Below, one piece after another: positions 1 to 10,188 of a DNA stretch of 64,000 nt. The stretch lies in the NCBI GenBank assembly GCA_964019425.1, contig OZ025847.1, positions 216,501-280,500 of the forward strand, in the 5' to 3' direction. The position numbers and the translations under genes are program-made. Each line of letters begins with the position of its first letter. The first letter of the stretch is position 1. The stretch comes from Flectonema sp. DT1601. Its lineage: Eukaryota; Euglenozoa; Diplonemea; Diplonemida; Diplonemidae. Below the pieces are notes generated by a model, which saw nothing but the letters and a program-made list of their open reading frames with translations, was not told where the DNA came from and did no database searches.

Positions 1-65
1 TAAAAAAAAAAAAAACTTTGCTATCGATCGAGTTAATGTCAGTTATAATCCAGAAAAAGCAGCTC

Positions 66-97
<32 letters not shown>

Positions 98-404
98 CAA
101 GTTGGTAAGTAATACATTAAGACAAACACCTGCTGCAAGATCCTCTCTCAGTTAACGATTTGAGGGACTGGGCTCAAGGAGAATATGGGGAAAAAAATAA
201 TAAAAATCATCATAAAAAAAAAAAAAAAAATAAAAAAAAAAAATCGCACAGGCTATCGTCACCATGTAACCCCAAGGCTAGTGGCAAAAGAGAAGGGCAG
301 GCGCATCGAGCATAGCGCAAAAGGGTTTAAAAAAAAAAAAAAAGCAAAAACAAGAACAAGAATAAGAAAAAAAAACGTTTGTCTTCAGAATATAAAAACC
401 ACTA
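1..404. other. A/T-homopolymer-rich region downstream of the PARP4-like gene
   Basis: Long poly(T) (about 71-97) and several poly(A) tracts (about 211-245, 330-343). It lies 3' of the minus-strand PARP4-like gene and probably holds its 3' UTR. The only open frame on the plus strand is lysine-rich because of the A tracts and is not convincing as a gene. Confidence 0.6.
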
Positions 405-3400
405 TCAATCAACCTCACTAATACACAGAGTACGAGAACCATAGGAAACAGTTGAAATCGGAACTGCAACTGTAGGTATATCAATCAAGTACGGTCGACA
501 AGCAACAATTAACTCATCAGAAATATTAATATAATCAAAACACGAATAAGAACTTGGATTTAAAGTCATATCGTGTGCTCTATTAAAAACAGAATACGCA
601 TTGAGCTGATCTCTTGAAACACAATTACCAAGACGAGGATGTACTATCGATAGCAAAGATGTAACTATGTTACAACAATAAACTTTTTGTGCCCGATGGA
701 AATATGAATCACTGTTTCTATTGAGTTCTTCTCCTTTTATCATCTCTGACAGTTTAGAGTTACTCACGTTCATAATATTACTCGAAATTCTAACTAATTC
801 TAAGACGTTGTCTCGTTGGTTCTCCGGATACGCAATGACTTCAAGATTGCCATCTGCGTCATTATCAAATTCAACAGCTATCCTAACCTCACCAATTGCC
901 TTTTGAGGAATCGGTATATAAACTTCTCCAATTGTTTTATTAAACTCCGGGTACATTGAAGCTCCTGATTGAATTGTCAAACAAAAACAATTTTGATTCA
1001 AATGCCTAGTTGTGATGATAACCTTTTTACGACAAGGAATAGTTGTGTTTCTTGGGATAACAGGGTGAAATAATAGAGATTCGGTCATGTTAACATTTTG
1101 AACACCAAAAACTGTATCCATCGAATGAACATCTGCATCGTGACTAACTGACAGTTTTGAATTGGTAGTCTCCGATTGAGGAGTTATCATGTCAGCTGAA
1201 TGATATTTTCCCTTATAGACATCCGATACAGAGTATCCTTCCCTCTCTGAATCTCCAAAACTAAAACCTGCACTATGAGACTGATGCAATCCACCAGTAA
1301 GAAACCCATTTTCATCATAATAAGGAGATTGTTTTGCTAGTACTGCCTTGCATAACGATGACATTTGAGAAATCCCAGCTACCCTAAATGTGAGGATCAC
1401 ATCACTGTCAAAACTGTTCTTATCTTCCATTAGTTTTTCTTCAATTCCATAAAAGAAATCGTCATTCTCAGTAGTAATCTTCTTTAAGTCTTCTAACATT
1501 TGAATTCCAATGCAATGCAAGACATAGTTTTGTATATCTACAGTAGTTAGAATGCCTGTTTCCTGCTCTACCTGCTTCATGATTAAACTAACATCAAGAG
1601 ACTCATCACCAGTACCATTACAAACACAAAGAGCAGTCAGCAATATATATTCTAGTAGGGGGTCGTTAATAGTTTCTTTCAGAGGTTCGAGTAACGCTAA
1701 ACCATCAAAGAGTCCTCCCTGTATAGATCTGGCGAGTAGGTTGATAGTTTGAGGTGTTCCCTTAACGACTCCAATCGATTGTTTTTTATTAACTTCGCTG
1801 GTCACAATTGGATTCCCAAACAAGGCGGCTGCTCTCTTCAATTCCTTAAAACCCTCAACAGGATCGATTGTTTCGTATCTTACAGAGATAGTATCGCGGA
1901 ATACGTTTGAACCACAATCTGCTTTACTGCAGACAATGCCCAAGCTTAGCGGAGTAACATCCAACAGGAGAAGGGATTGTTTTTGAGGAGCCCTCTTTTT
2001 CCCTTTAGCCCTGTACATCACACCTTGGTCTCGTTGCTGTTGTGGCTGTTGTTGTTGCTGCTGTTGTTGTTTATAATTTACTGGAGATGGTAATGAGGAT
2101 GACGTACTAAATGAGGATGCAGTAACGGTCGAACTTGAACGTTCTGAACGATCTTCTGCACTCCGAACAGGTGCACCGCCCATTACATGAGGAGCACTAG
2201 CGATCTTGCAACTAAAACCACCACCTCCGCCAAAAGATCGGCCACCAAGATCACCGACTTTGCCACACGATTGTTGCGGTGGACTGGAAAGGCTGAAATC
2301 AATGTTTTCAAAATCAATATTAGCTAAACGCTGATTACGGCGAAGGCTCTCACAAGGAGGAGGTGGGGCTCCAGGTGGAGCCCCAAATGGAGCCGGAGGT
2401 GGAAGGCCTCCAGGTGGAGGAGGTGGAGGAGGTGGTGCGCCTCCAAAAGGTGAAGCAGCTGGAGGCGAAGATGAAAGGCATCCAAATGCAGCTGGTGCGG
2501 CTCTAGGCTTTCCAGCTGAAACTCTACTTCCGCATCGTTCTCTTGCTTCGGAGAATTTTGAGGCTCTAATCTCGCTCATAAAAGCCTTAGGTGCATCTCC
2601 CAAAGAACGATCAGCTTTCTTTTTAGACTTGAATGATGACACCATAGACTTTTGGGGAGAAATCTCACTAGATGGTAATGACCTTCTCCGAGCTGTCATT
2701 TTCGTAACGGGGACACAAGGTTTTCTCGCAAGCTCTACTACAGGTTCTACAAACTCTTTCATCATGCCCATTTCCAATCGCGGTAACTTTTCATTGTCTA
2801 ATTCGTCGAATTTAGAGTAATCCTCGTCATAGTCAGATTCATCGTCGTCTTCTTCTTCTTCGTTTACTTTTATGCTTCTTTGGGGTCGATCTTCCATCGG
2901 AGCTCTCGTAGATTTTCGCATCGAACGAACACCCAATAACAGTTCCTCCTCACTTGAAAATGGAGCGGCCGTCTCTTCGAGAGCGGCCATCAATTCTTCT
3001 TCTAGGTCCTCAGAAATCTCAGTAGAGATCTTCTTGCTGCTCTTTGTCTTCTTCTTCTTTTTGGATGACGTCCTTCTTGCGTTCTTTTCCTCTTTTATCT
3101 TATTTTTCTTTTCCTTCCTTTCCCTTTTCTTCTCCTTTTTCTTGTCTTTCTTCTCCTTCTTTTGCTTTTTAGTTTTTTTCGTAGATTCTGAGTCGTAAAG
3201 TGTTAACGTTCCCTTTAGACGACAGAGAAGCTCCTCGTCTTCCTCGAGTTCTCGCTTGATGTCGAGCTCGTGTTTGAAGACTTGTTCGGGTAGCTGATCG
3301 ACTGTGATTCTAGAGGCTAGCACACTTATAGATGGTGTGCTGCTGGTTTCAAAAACACCAGATTTTTCAGCATCAGTACGCTCTTCAATCGCCAACATCG

Positions 3401-6400
3401 AAGTAAACTTTGTCACAATATTATGTGTGATCCCAATTTCAACTAATTTCGGTTTCATGTCTCTCTTCAACATCTCGTGTACAACTGGATTCGAGTCATA
3501 CATTCCATCAGTCCACTCGTCAATAACAGACTTTGCTGCAAGAGTATGAATAATTGAACCTTTTACAAAGTGAGATGGCCAAGCCGTGACTATAAATCGT
3601 CTTTTTGTTGGTTCCTCGGTAGTGTTGTCGGTGCATGTCGCATGCATTTCTGCTCGTCGAGGTTGTTTGTTAGTGAATGCGTAAATAACTGAACGTTCGC
3701 TGTAGAACATTGCTGGAGGAATCTTAGGAGTCTGTTGCAAGTTCGATTCAAACTGTTGTCTCATTCTGTGAGAAACCTCACCGCTCCAATCGATGTCAAT
3801 ATCAGTTACAACACCTTGATGGATTCTGTTAAGTTGTTTTGTTATTTGACTTGACCATTGACTTTTTTGATCACCTTTCAATTGACAATAAGAACCCTTT
3901 CCTGAATCTGATAAGCTTCTCATTGCGTGTCCACTTCCTTGAGAACTTCCTCCGACTGCAAACGTAAAAAGCCTCGATGATTTTTCTTGTTTCGCATAAC
4001 GCCTCAACAGTCCAATTGAATTTTGTAATTGTGTTCCCAACAATCCATCAGAGAATAGAAGTATAGAAACTGGTTTTTCAAGACTTAGAAAACAATTTAG
4101 TGCCAGTTCCAAATTTGTTCCTCCGAAGGTCGATGAGAGACCGTCAATACAGTTTAATGCATCCTCAACATGACTAGTCGACGTGATGTCTTGTGATCTT
4201 GGAAATAAGATCGATGGAGTTGTACCAAACGGTACGATGTTAAAAGTGTATTTATTCTTTGATGTTTGTTGATTCTGAAGGATTCTAATTGACTCTCTCG
4301 CAGCAATCTTAAGATTATCTAAAGCACTATCTTGGTTCATTGAACAACTACAGTCAAGTAACATAATCACTTCTGTTGTAAGTGGTTTATTATTTTTAAC
4401 ATCGAAAGGATCATCTGCCGTTGGACACATACAAAGCATCGTTGCAGTCGTATCACTGTCAGGAGACGTCTCTATCCAGAGTCGTGGTACAGTTAAATCA
4501 GCGATCACTACTTGTAAACAAAAGTCTTCACTGATGTTAATACTGTCTGATTGGATTGTAGCCTTCGCAGCTGATCGTTTTTGAAGCATCGGTTCACTAG
4601 TTTGTAAGGAAACAATATCCCAAGGCATTGCGATTCCAACGTGAATCCCGCATTTAAAATTGTTTATTAAATCACCACCTTCTTCAGAATTTATCATAGG
4701 ATGAACCTTTGACGGTAAACAAAAAGTAATGCAACCTAAACTTGTATCAACTTCCAGTTCCGTAACATACGTGATCTTCACAACAACTGTTGTTTTTGGC
4801 GGAAGATTGCCTACGCTAATTGTGAAGACATCAGGTGTTTCTGCACTATTGAGTAAATAGGCTCCTTTTCCAGCAGCTATCGCTTCTTTGTATTCTTTTT
4901 TTGCCTGTTCTTTTTCTTTTGTAATACCAATTAAGTGTTTTTGGTTTATAAAAGCTTCGAAACCACAGACAGCAGCTCCTCGTTGTAATGGAAAAACGTA
5001 TTTTGCTTCGATCGGTTTCGAACTTGGGTTGAAATATTCCTGAAAAATTGTAACCTCACCTATCATGTCGAGTAGCTTTGCTTGGACTGATATTTCCCTC
5101 AGCGGGATGTCGCATACAGAAGGGTCTGAAGGTAATAGTCCGATTTTCTGCTCAGCCACATTTGTCTTCAGACAGTCTATGCGGACAGGACCCTTCGAAC
5201 GACCACCTTCGTGTGACTTTGGGGTGATTAATGGCACGTTATTTTTTGTTGAAAAGGTGCCGCGTGCCTTTACAGAAAGGCCGATGGATTTCGGAATCTT
5301 AACATTTTGTTGTTTTAATTTAACCAAATATTTCATTCTTTGTTGGGATTGACGATAAACACAATATTCGCTGTCAGTGAAGTCTGAAGGGGACACGTTG
5401 TCGTGTTTCTTACCGTGAACGGTGTCAAAACCTTCAGGAGAAGATGTAAAATTAATTTGATGTTTCGATGTGTGAAAAATACTTCCAACAGCTACTTCAC
5501 AAACCATGACATAAGAACTGCCATTGCTGTCTGGTTTTGTGTATTTGAGTGCGGTTCCAATGCTGTCACCAAAATAAATTCCACGACCGAGCATTCCAAC
5601 GTCTCTACGAGTTCTAGCATAAAGAGGTATCTGTAATCCTCGTGAAAGGATACCTGTTATGTTACCTGCAGCTGATGCATGCATGAGAATTGATTTTGGA
5701 GTGGTTAGGACCTCAAAGTCAGAGTGATCAGTACTGTTCCTAATTGAGAATATTTCCTGAATCTCAAAATCGACGTGTTCCGATGCAGAATTCGCAATAG
5801 CTTCTTGCATTGTCGCGTAATGATCACTTTCACGATCTAGAACACGAATTTCACAACCAAGAGATCTGTACTGGTTTTCAACCTCAGCTTGATAAATATT
5901 CCCACCAGCAGTCTCTCCTATTGATAACATATCTTTTAGCAAGACTAATAAGTCTTCATGCTCTTCAACAGTATCTTTTGTTAAAGTTGGAAGGTTGGGT
6001 GCTACATGATTTATTTTTGATGTGTACGTCCGATGCTCAACCGACGAAACTTCAATCTCTGAACCAGAACTCATAAGCAACTGATATAGCAAAGAGTCAC
6101 ACTCGAGTACTTCAGTTAATGATAAATCTATAGCAGAGGCGTCAGTCATGTTTATTGCTATTCCAGATTTAACAATTTGAGACCAAGCTTCATTAAACAA
6201 CGTCTTTGTTAGTTTTGAAACTGTCGGTGAGATGTTTATTTGAGACATGTTTTGTTTTATTGTAGGTGACCATGCAACTCGACCACACTTTGATCCAACC
6301 GAGCTTGAGTAATCTGACTGAGCGTACTTTTTAGAAAACATGTGAAATTGTTTTTCGTATAATTTTTCTGCCTTTTCGACATCTCCAGTAACTGCTGCTT

Positions 6401-7007
6401 GAGGAGGGTTTCCGTCACTGAATTTAACAATTTTAAAATACGTAATTGGATGTGTTCCACTCGGTAGTGTTTGTAATTCAACACACTTCTTACCCGTAAA
6501 ACACTGACGCTTTGATACCACAAAAACATCGGATTCGTCTTCTTCCCAAGGCTCCCAGTTAGGGTTAGAGATGTCTGTCCATGTATCATCAGTAAAACTT
6601 GTTCCAAGGCTTTCCCACCATTGTGGTTCTTTTTTTTGGAATGCGATTGGTAGCAATCCTTGATCACAACCAAGTGGTGGTTCTATAAGATAGTCATTGA
6701 GGTTTGGCATCATTCCTGTTCTCAACCAAGACTGAATAACACCAGTGTTCACAATTGGGATGTTCAGTGAGGCAGCTTTTTTCAATACATAACTTTTATC
6801 CCATTCACTTTTCTCACATTGTCTTGATAGAACCATTTTTGTTTTTGAATTTACGAATGAAACTCCCTTCAAGTTCAGCATTGCTAAGGAATTTAATAAT
6901 TCTCTCTTTGCGTTGTACGGCAGCGGATCATCAATATTACTGTCACCTAATGCCCACGCAACACATCCAACCGGTTCGAGTAGGTGATCAACATCCGTGG
7001 ATACCAT
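405..7007 (-). CDS. PARP4: PARP4-like (vault PARP) protein with C-terminal Hsp70 substrate-binding-like domain
   Basis: A single uninterrupted 2200-residue reading frame with an ATG start at 7007. Domains in order: BRCT-like N-terminus (about 1-110); PARP regulatory region; PARP catalytic domain with H443 (LMHAS), Y478 (GRGIYFG) and E547 (DSEYCVY), the H-Y-E triad expected for poly(ADP-ribosyl) transfer from NAD+; VIT domain (about 630-755); vWA domain (about 880-1060) with a MIDAS DCSCS motif at 885. A lysine-rich stretch (about 1275-1325), an acidic stretch, poly-proline (about 1520-1556) and poly-Gln (about 1645-1657) follow. BRCT-PARP-VIT-vWA is the vault PARP architecture (established), so association with vault particles is likely. 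After the poly-Gln, LLLLDVTPLSLGI (1679-1691) and, about 290 residues later, PRNTTIP (1985 on) match the two ends of an Hsp70 substrate-binding domain start. Human PARP4 is about 1724 residues, so this protein is long. Family call is firm; the Hsp70-like part is a sequence-pattern call. Confidence 0.93.
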   Translation of the reverse strand: MVSTDVDHLLEPVGCVAWALGDSNIDDPLPYNAKRELLNSLAMLNLKGVSFVNSKTKMVLSRQCEKSEWDKSYVLKKAASLNIPIVNTGVIQSWLRTGMMPNLNDYLIEPPLGCDQGLLPIAFQKKEPQWWESLGTSFTDDTWTDISNPNWEPWEEDESDVFVVSKRQCFTGKKCVELQTLPSGTHPITYFKIVKFSDGNPPQAAVTGDVEKAEKLYEKQFHMFSKKYAQSDYSSSVGSKCGRVAWSPTIKQNMSQINISPTVSKLTKTLFNEAWSQIVKSGIAINMTDASAIDLSLTEVLECDSLLYQLLMSSGSEIEVSSVEHRTYTSKINHVAPNLPTLTKDTVEEHEDLLVLLKDMLSIGETAGGNIYQAEVENQYRSLGCEIRVLDRESDHYATMQEAIANSASEHVDFEIQEIFSIRNSTDHSDFEVLTTPKSILMHASAAGNITGILSRGLQIPLYARTRRDVGMLGRGIYFGDSIGTALKYTKPDSNGSSYVMVCEVAVGSIFHTSKHQINFTSSPEGFDTVHGKKHDNVSPSDFTDSEYCVYRQSQQRMKYLVKLKQQNVKIPKSIGLSVKARGTFSTKNNVPLITPKSHEGGRSKGPVRIDCLKTNVAEQKIGLLPSDPSVCDIPLREISVQAKLLDMIGEVTIFQEYFNPSSKPIEAKYVFPLQRGAAVCGFEAFINQKHLIGITKEKEQAKKEYKEAIAAGKGAYLLNSAETPDVFTISVGNLPPKTTVVVKITYVTELEVDTSLGCITFCLPSKVHPMINSEEGGDLINNFKCGIHVGIAMPWDIVSLQTSEPMLQKRSAAKATIQSDSINISEDFCLQVVIADLTVPRLWIETSPDSDTTATMLCMCPTADDPFDVKNNKPLTTEVIMLLDCSCSMNQDSALDNLKIAARESIRILQNQQTSKNKYTFNIVPFGTTPSILFPRSQDITSTSHVEDALNCIDGLSSTFGGTNLELALNCFLSLEKPVSILLFSDGLLGTQLQNSIGLLRRYAKQEKSSRLFTFAVGGSSQGSGHAMRSLSDSGKGSYCQLKGDQKSQWSSQITKQLNRIHQGVVTDIDIDWSGEVSHRMRQQFESNLQQTPKIPPAMFYSERSVIYAFTNKQPRRAEMHATCTDNTTEEPTKRRFIVTAWPSHFVKGSIIHTLAAKSVIDEWTDGMYDSNPVVHEMLKRDMKPKLVEIGITHNIVTKFTSMLAIEERTDAEKSGVFETSSTPSISVLASRITVDQLPEQVFKHELDIKRELEEDEELLCRLKGTLTLYDSESTKKTKKQKKEKKDKKKEKKRERKEKKNKIKEEKNARRTSSKKKKKTKSSKKISTEISEDLEEELMAALEETAAPFSSEEELLLGVRSMRKSTRAPMEDRPQRSIKVNEEEEDDDESDYDEDYSKFDELDNEKLPRLEMGMMKEFVEPVVELARKPCVPVTKMTARRRSLPSSEISPQKSMVSSFKSKKKADRSLGDAPKAFMSEIRASKFSEARERCGSRVSAGKPRAAPAAFGCLSSSPPAASPFGGAPPPPPPPPGGLPPPAPFGAPPGAPPPPCESLRRNQRLANIDFENIDFSLSSPPQQSCGKVGDLGGRSFGGGGGFSCKIASAPHVMGGAPVRSAEDRSERSSSTVTASSFSTSSSLPSPVNYKQQQQQQQQPQQQRDQGVMYRAKGKKRAPQKQSLLLLDVTPLSLGIVCSKADCGSNVFRDTISVRYETIDPVEGFKELKRAAALFGNPIVTSEVNKKQSIGVVKGTPQTINLLARSIQGGLFDGLALLEPLKETINDPLLEYILLTALCVCNGTGDESLDVSLIMKQVEQETGILTTVDIQNYVLHCIGIQMLEDLKKITTENDDFFYGIEEKLMEDKNSFDSDVILTFRVAGISQMSSLCKAVLAKQSPYYDENGFLTGGLHQSHSAGFSFGDSEREGYSVSDVYKGKYHSADMITPQSETTNSKLSVSHDADVHSMDTVFGVQNVNMTESLLFHPVIPRNTTIPCRKKVIITTRHLNQNCFCLTIQSGASMYPEFNKTIGEVYIPIPQKAIGEVRIAVEFDNDADGNLEVIAYPENQRDNVLELVRISSNIMNVSNSKLSEMIKGEELNRNSDSYFHRAQKVYCCNIVTSLLSIVHPRLGNCVSRDQLNAYSVFNRAHDMTLNPSSYSCFDYINISDELIVACRPYLIDIPTVAVPISTVSYGSRTLCISEVD

Positions 7008-7382
7008 TTTTAATTATATTCGACTTTTCGAAATAATAACAAAAAAAGAGATAATTATGTCAATACTAAATAAGAAAACTACTGCTGCTATGCAACAGAT
7101 GAACACAATACATTACAATGTGATGTATTATATTATTAAAGGGAGAGGAAGATAAGTTTGTGCAGAAGGTATACTATTTTAGTGGGAAAAAATGGGGAAG
7201 ATGGTATTAAATTTAATTTGTTCTACTAACTCGCGCAGACAGCGCAAGACATCGGGTTGAAATTTTTTTGTTTGTTTGTATCGACGTAGCCGGAGGAGAA
7301 GCTATTCAGATTGAAAGCCGTTATTTCTTCTGGTCATAATTTATTTCCCCGTGCGACAGGATTCTGTCTTCAACGAAAAACT
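7008..7382. other. Intergenic region upstream of the PARP4-like gene
   Basis: AT-rich sequence between the PARP4-like start and a plus-strand coding-like stretch. It should contain the PARP4-like promoter on the minus strand. I see no recognisable promoter element, RNA gene or repeat. Confidence 0.5.
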
Positions 7383-7698
7383 ATGTCAGGAGTCAACCCA
7401 AACACTGTGCACTCGTCAGCTCCAACTAGCACCCCGACAGGCCGTGGACAGCAGGCCCAGGCTGACTCAGGCGATGCGATGCTGCTAGAGCAAGCGGGGG
7501 TAGCAGTGATGGAGGCCCAAGCCGAACGGCAGGTCAACGCTGTCCGCGCTCAGTGTGGGCTAATGATGAGGCGGAGGCGGCTGTGAAGACAGCCCAACTA
7601 GAGGACAAGCACGAGACGGAGTTGGCCGGGATACAAGCACAGCTGGGGTTGGAGAGGAGAACGGCGAGGCCGACCACAATACCAGCCTCGTCGGATTA
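7383..7698 (+). other. Unassigned coding-like stretch, Ala/Gln/Glu-rich
   Basis: From an ATG at 7383 the plus strand reads as a hydrophilic, low-complexity protein (starting MSGVNPNTV, with AQAERQVNAVRAQ) to about 7586. Coding-like composition continues in another frame (KTAQLEDKHETELAGIQAQ) to a stop near 7699. The predicted segments are helical and coiled-coil-like. GC content is clearly higher than in the flanking sequence. It abuts the 3' end of the SNF2-like gene on the opposite strand. I do not recognise a family. It could be a decayed gene, a fragment of a mobile element or an unrecognised spliced exon pair. Confidence 0.35.
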
Positions 7699-7708
7699 AT
7701 TTGATTTA

Positions 7709-9859
7709 TTAGTCTGAAGATGAACTTGAAGAGTCATCATCGCTGTCACGAAAAGTTGCCGGGAGTTTAATAATTTTCCTCCTCCCTGGTCGTGGAGGGA
7801 GTTCTTCTGATGCAATTTCGGCGAGCGTTTTGGGTTTTCGATCATCTGATCTCCGAACAGCAATTTTTTGATTCTCAACAAACGACTCCGGGAGATCCTT
7901 CACTCCAAGTAGAGGAGCTGATGGAGGTATTTTTGACAACACCTTCATTTCCTCATCTGACCGAGACAGTAATATGTTCAGTTCTTCATCACCAGGAACA
8001 CCAACAGGACGAGTTTCTGGAGGTGCCTTTAGTATTTTTAACATAAGCGATTCGCGTTCGTTATTTGTACTTTTCTGATTAAACAAACCAGCTTGAATTG
8101 CCAAAGCCTCACCTTTAAGTTTATTGTCTGCTATCGCTACCATGTTAGTCTCAACAGGTGCTGAGGTCAGAAGTCGAATAATGCGAACTTCGTTTTGTTG
8201 ACCAATTCGATGAGCTCTGGCAGAAGCCTGTAAATCTTGTTGAGGATTCCAATCCAAGTCTAGGAATATAACAGTGTCAGCTGACTGTAAGTTAATACCT
8301 TGACCACCAGCTCTGGTCGTTAAAATAAAAAAAACATTTTCATCATTTTCCCTAAATCTATTCATCGAGTCTTTTCGTTCTTCAGCACTAGTAGACCCAT
8401 CAAGACGTTCGTAGTGTTTTTCTCTCTCAAATCCAAATTTTTCTTCCAACATAATCTCAATAAGACCCAAAGCAGTAGTGAACTGTGTGAATATAAGAAC
8501 TTTGTGATTGGTAGCGTTCAACCTAACTAACAGCCTTAGTAGAATTGCGAATTTCCCACTGACGAGATCAATATTTTGAACATACCACGAAGGGAGATAC
8601 GATTGTAATAAGTAAGGATGAATAGCAACCTGTCTAAGTGACATGTAGACTCCTGAATTTACGAATTTTACGTCCTCTGGTGTCTTCAGAGAACCGACGA
8701 CCCGATGATCTTGAATTTGTTTATACAAATATTGTTGAACTTCAGTTAAAGGAACTGTTATAGTGTGTTCAACTTTTGGTGGTAGTTGAGACAAAACTTC
8801 ATCTTTTGTTCTCCTTAGCATAAAAGGTCGTATTAACGAGTGCAAACGTTTTGCCATCAGAAGTCTCTCCTCCTCTGTTTCGAGTGGTACACCGAACCAG
8901 TCTTCAAACGAAGACGCATTCTTCTTAAACAATTTCGGTACAATAAAATTCAACAAAGCCCAAAGCTCAGTGGTACTGTTCTGAAGTGGAGTACCAGTTA
9001 GTAGTACTCTGTGAGAAGATTTAAGCAGCCTGACGTTTTGAGAAAATTGACTTTTTATGTTGTTCAATTTGTGACCTTCGTCAATAACAACACAATTCCA
9101 TTTAATTGAAAAAAGTGTTGAGAACATGTCTTGAAGTGAAGGAGTGATAAGAGAACAGTACTGGGTAATCACAATATCAGTATCACGAGAGAGAACTCTT
9201 TCTGTAAGGTCTGTATTAAATCTTGTTTCTTTTGATCCGTGGTACTTAACGACACAAAAAGTTCCTGGTTTTGTGAATTTCTCAATTTCAGAAACCCAGT
9301 TGTCGAGGGTACTCAAAGGTGCAATAACTAAATGTTTTAGTTTTGGATTACTTTGTTTTAACTGAGCGAATAGCGATATCGTCTGAAGGGTTTTTCCTAA
9401 TCCCATCTCATCAGCGAGAATTGAACTAATTTTATTACTATAATGAGATAACAACCAAGAGCTTCCATCTTTCTGATACTGTTGTAAGTTAGCTGTTATC
9501 GATTCTGGTTGTTTGTATTCCGTTAGTTGCTTTGTAAGGTTATTTTGAACAGTCTCGATTCCCATGTTTTTTAGTATCTTATCCGTTTCGTCTTGTAACT
9601 GTTTGTACTTCTCATCGGTTGTCTCTTCCAGCATTTTTGAATAAGCTGCTTCATCACCTTCTCTCAAAGCTTTTAATCTTTCCTTTGCCAGTCGATGTTT
9701 GTATGCTTCTAAAGCGGCTTCCATCACATCACTGAATCGTGTGATGTGTCGTATTTTGTGTTTTAGGTTGCGAATTTCACGATCACCACCTGTCGGTGGA
9801 TTTAATTTCTGTTCAGTCATGGTTAACACTTCGCCCAGGATCCAATTTGTGTAAGGCAT
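7709..9859 (-). CDS. SNF2/STH1-subfamily chromatin-remodelling ATPase, compact form
   Basis: 716 residues from ATG at 9859 (an alternative ATG lies 13 codons in, MTEQKL). Residues about 45-105 (KHRLAKERLKALREGDE... then QLQDETDKIL) match the HSA/post-HSA region of SNF2 and STH1 ATPases. The helicase N-lobe has Walker A DEMGLGKT (150-157) and Walker B DEGH (260-263). The C-lobe has TRAGGQGINL and the motif VI segment RAHRIGQ near 549. After it, a SnAC-like segment (KLKGEALAIQAGLFNQKST) is typical of SWI/SNF ATPases. There is no bromodomain, SANT-SLIDE or chromodomain; the protein ends in an acidic serine tail. It should be the DNA-translocating motor of a SWI/SNF or RSC-type nucleosome remodeller in the nucleus. 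It is much shorter than yeast Sth1 (about 1360) or Snf2 (about 1700). Subfamily placement rests on HSA and SnAC regions; a specialised paralogue is possible. Confidence 0.92.
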   Translation of the reverse strand: MPYTNWILGEVLTMTEQKLNPPTGGDREIRNLKHKIRHITRFSDVMEAALEAYKHRLAKERLKALREGDEAAYSKMLEETTDEKYKQLQDETDKILKNMGIETVQNNLTKQLTEYKQPESITANLQQYQKDGSSWLLSHYSNKISSILADEMGLGKTLQTISLFAQLKQSNPKLKHLVIAPLSTLDNWVSEIEKFTKPGTFCVVKYHGSKETRFNTDLTERVLSRDTDIVITQYCSLITPSLQDMFSTLFSIKWNCVVIDEGHKLNNIKSQFSQNVRLLKSSHRVLLTGTPLQNSTTELWALLNFIVPKLFKKNASSFEDWFGVPLETEEERLLMAKRLHSLIRPFMLRRTKDEVLSQLPPKVEHTITVPLTEVQQYLYKQIQDHRVVGSLKTPEDVKFVNSGVYMSLRQVAIHPYLLQSYLPSWYVQNIDLVSGKFAILLRLLVRLNATNHKVLIFTQFTTALGLIEIMLEEKFGFEREKHYERLDGSTSAEERKDSMNRFRENDENVFFILTTRAGGQGINLQSADTVIFLDLDWNPQQDLQASARAHRIGQQNEVRIIRLLTSAPVETNMVAIADNKLKGEALAIQAGLFNQKSTNNERESLMLKILKAPPETRPVGVPGDEELNILLSRSDEEMKVLSKIPPSAPLLGVKDLPESFVENQKIAVRRSDDRKPKTLAEIASEELPPRPGRRKIIKLPATFRDSDDDSSSSSSD

Positions 9860-10188
9860 AATTGTTTTGTAATTCTTGTCTTTTTTTGTTAAAGGTTAAT
9901 TAATAAAGGTTCGTAATTGTATTAAAAAAAAAAATACTTTTATATATATTCCAATTCGTCTACAACACGGTCACTAGATCAACGCCAGCATACACTTGAG
10001 TGAGTCGGCTTGTTGCAATAGCCGTTAATTGCTTGAAAAGCAACAGAAAAAGAATAAATCCCCTTTAACATATACAAAAAGGGTGTACTAACTCGATTGT
10101 AATTAAGACATTAATAAGTCTGTAGTCACAGTTGTAATCGACTATAAGATAACGAAAAAGATCAATACTCATATGGAGAGTTTTGATA
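9860..10188. other. Intergenic region between SNF2-like gene and SPT4
   Basis: 329 bp, AT-rich, with a short poly(A) and TATATATA-like run near 9930-9950. It should hold the SNF2-like promoter and the SPT4 3' UTR. Nothing else is recognisable. Confidence 0.5.
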
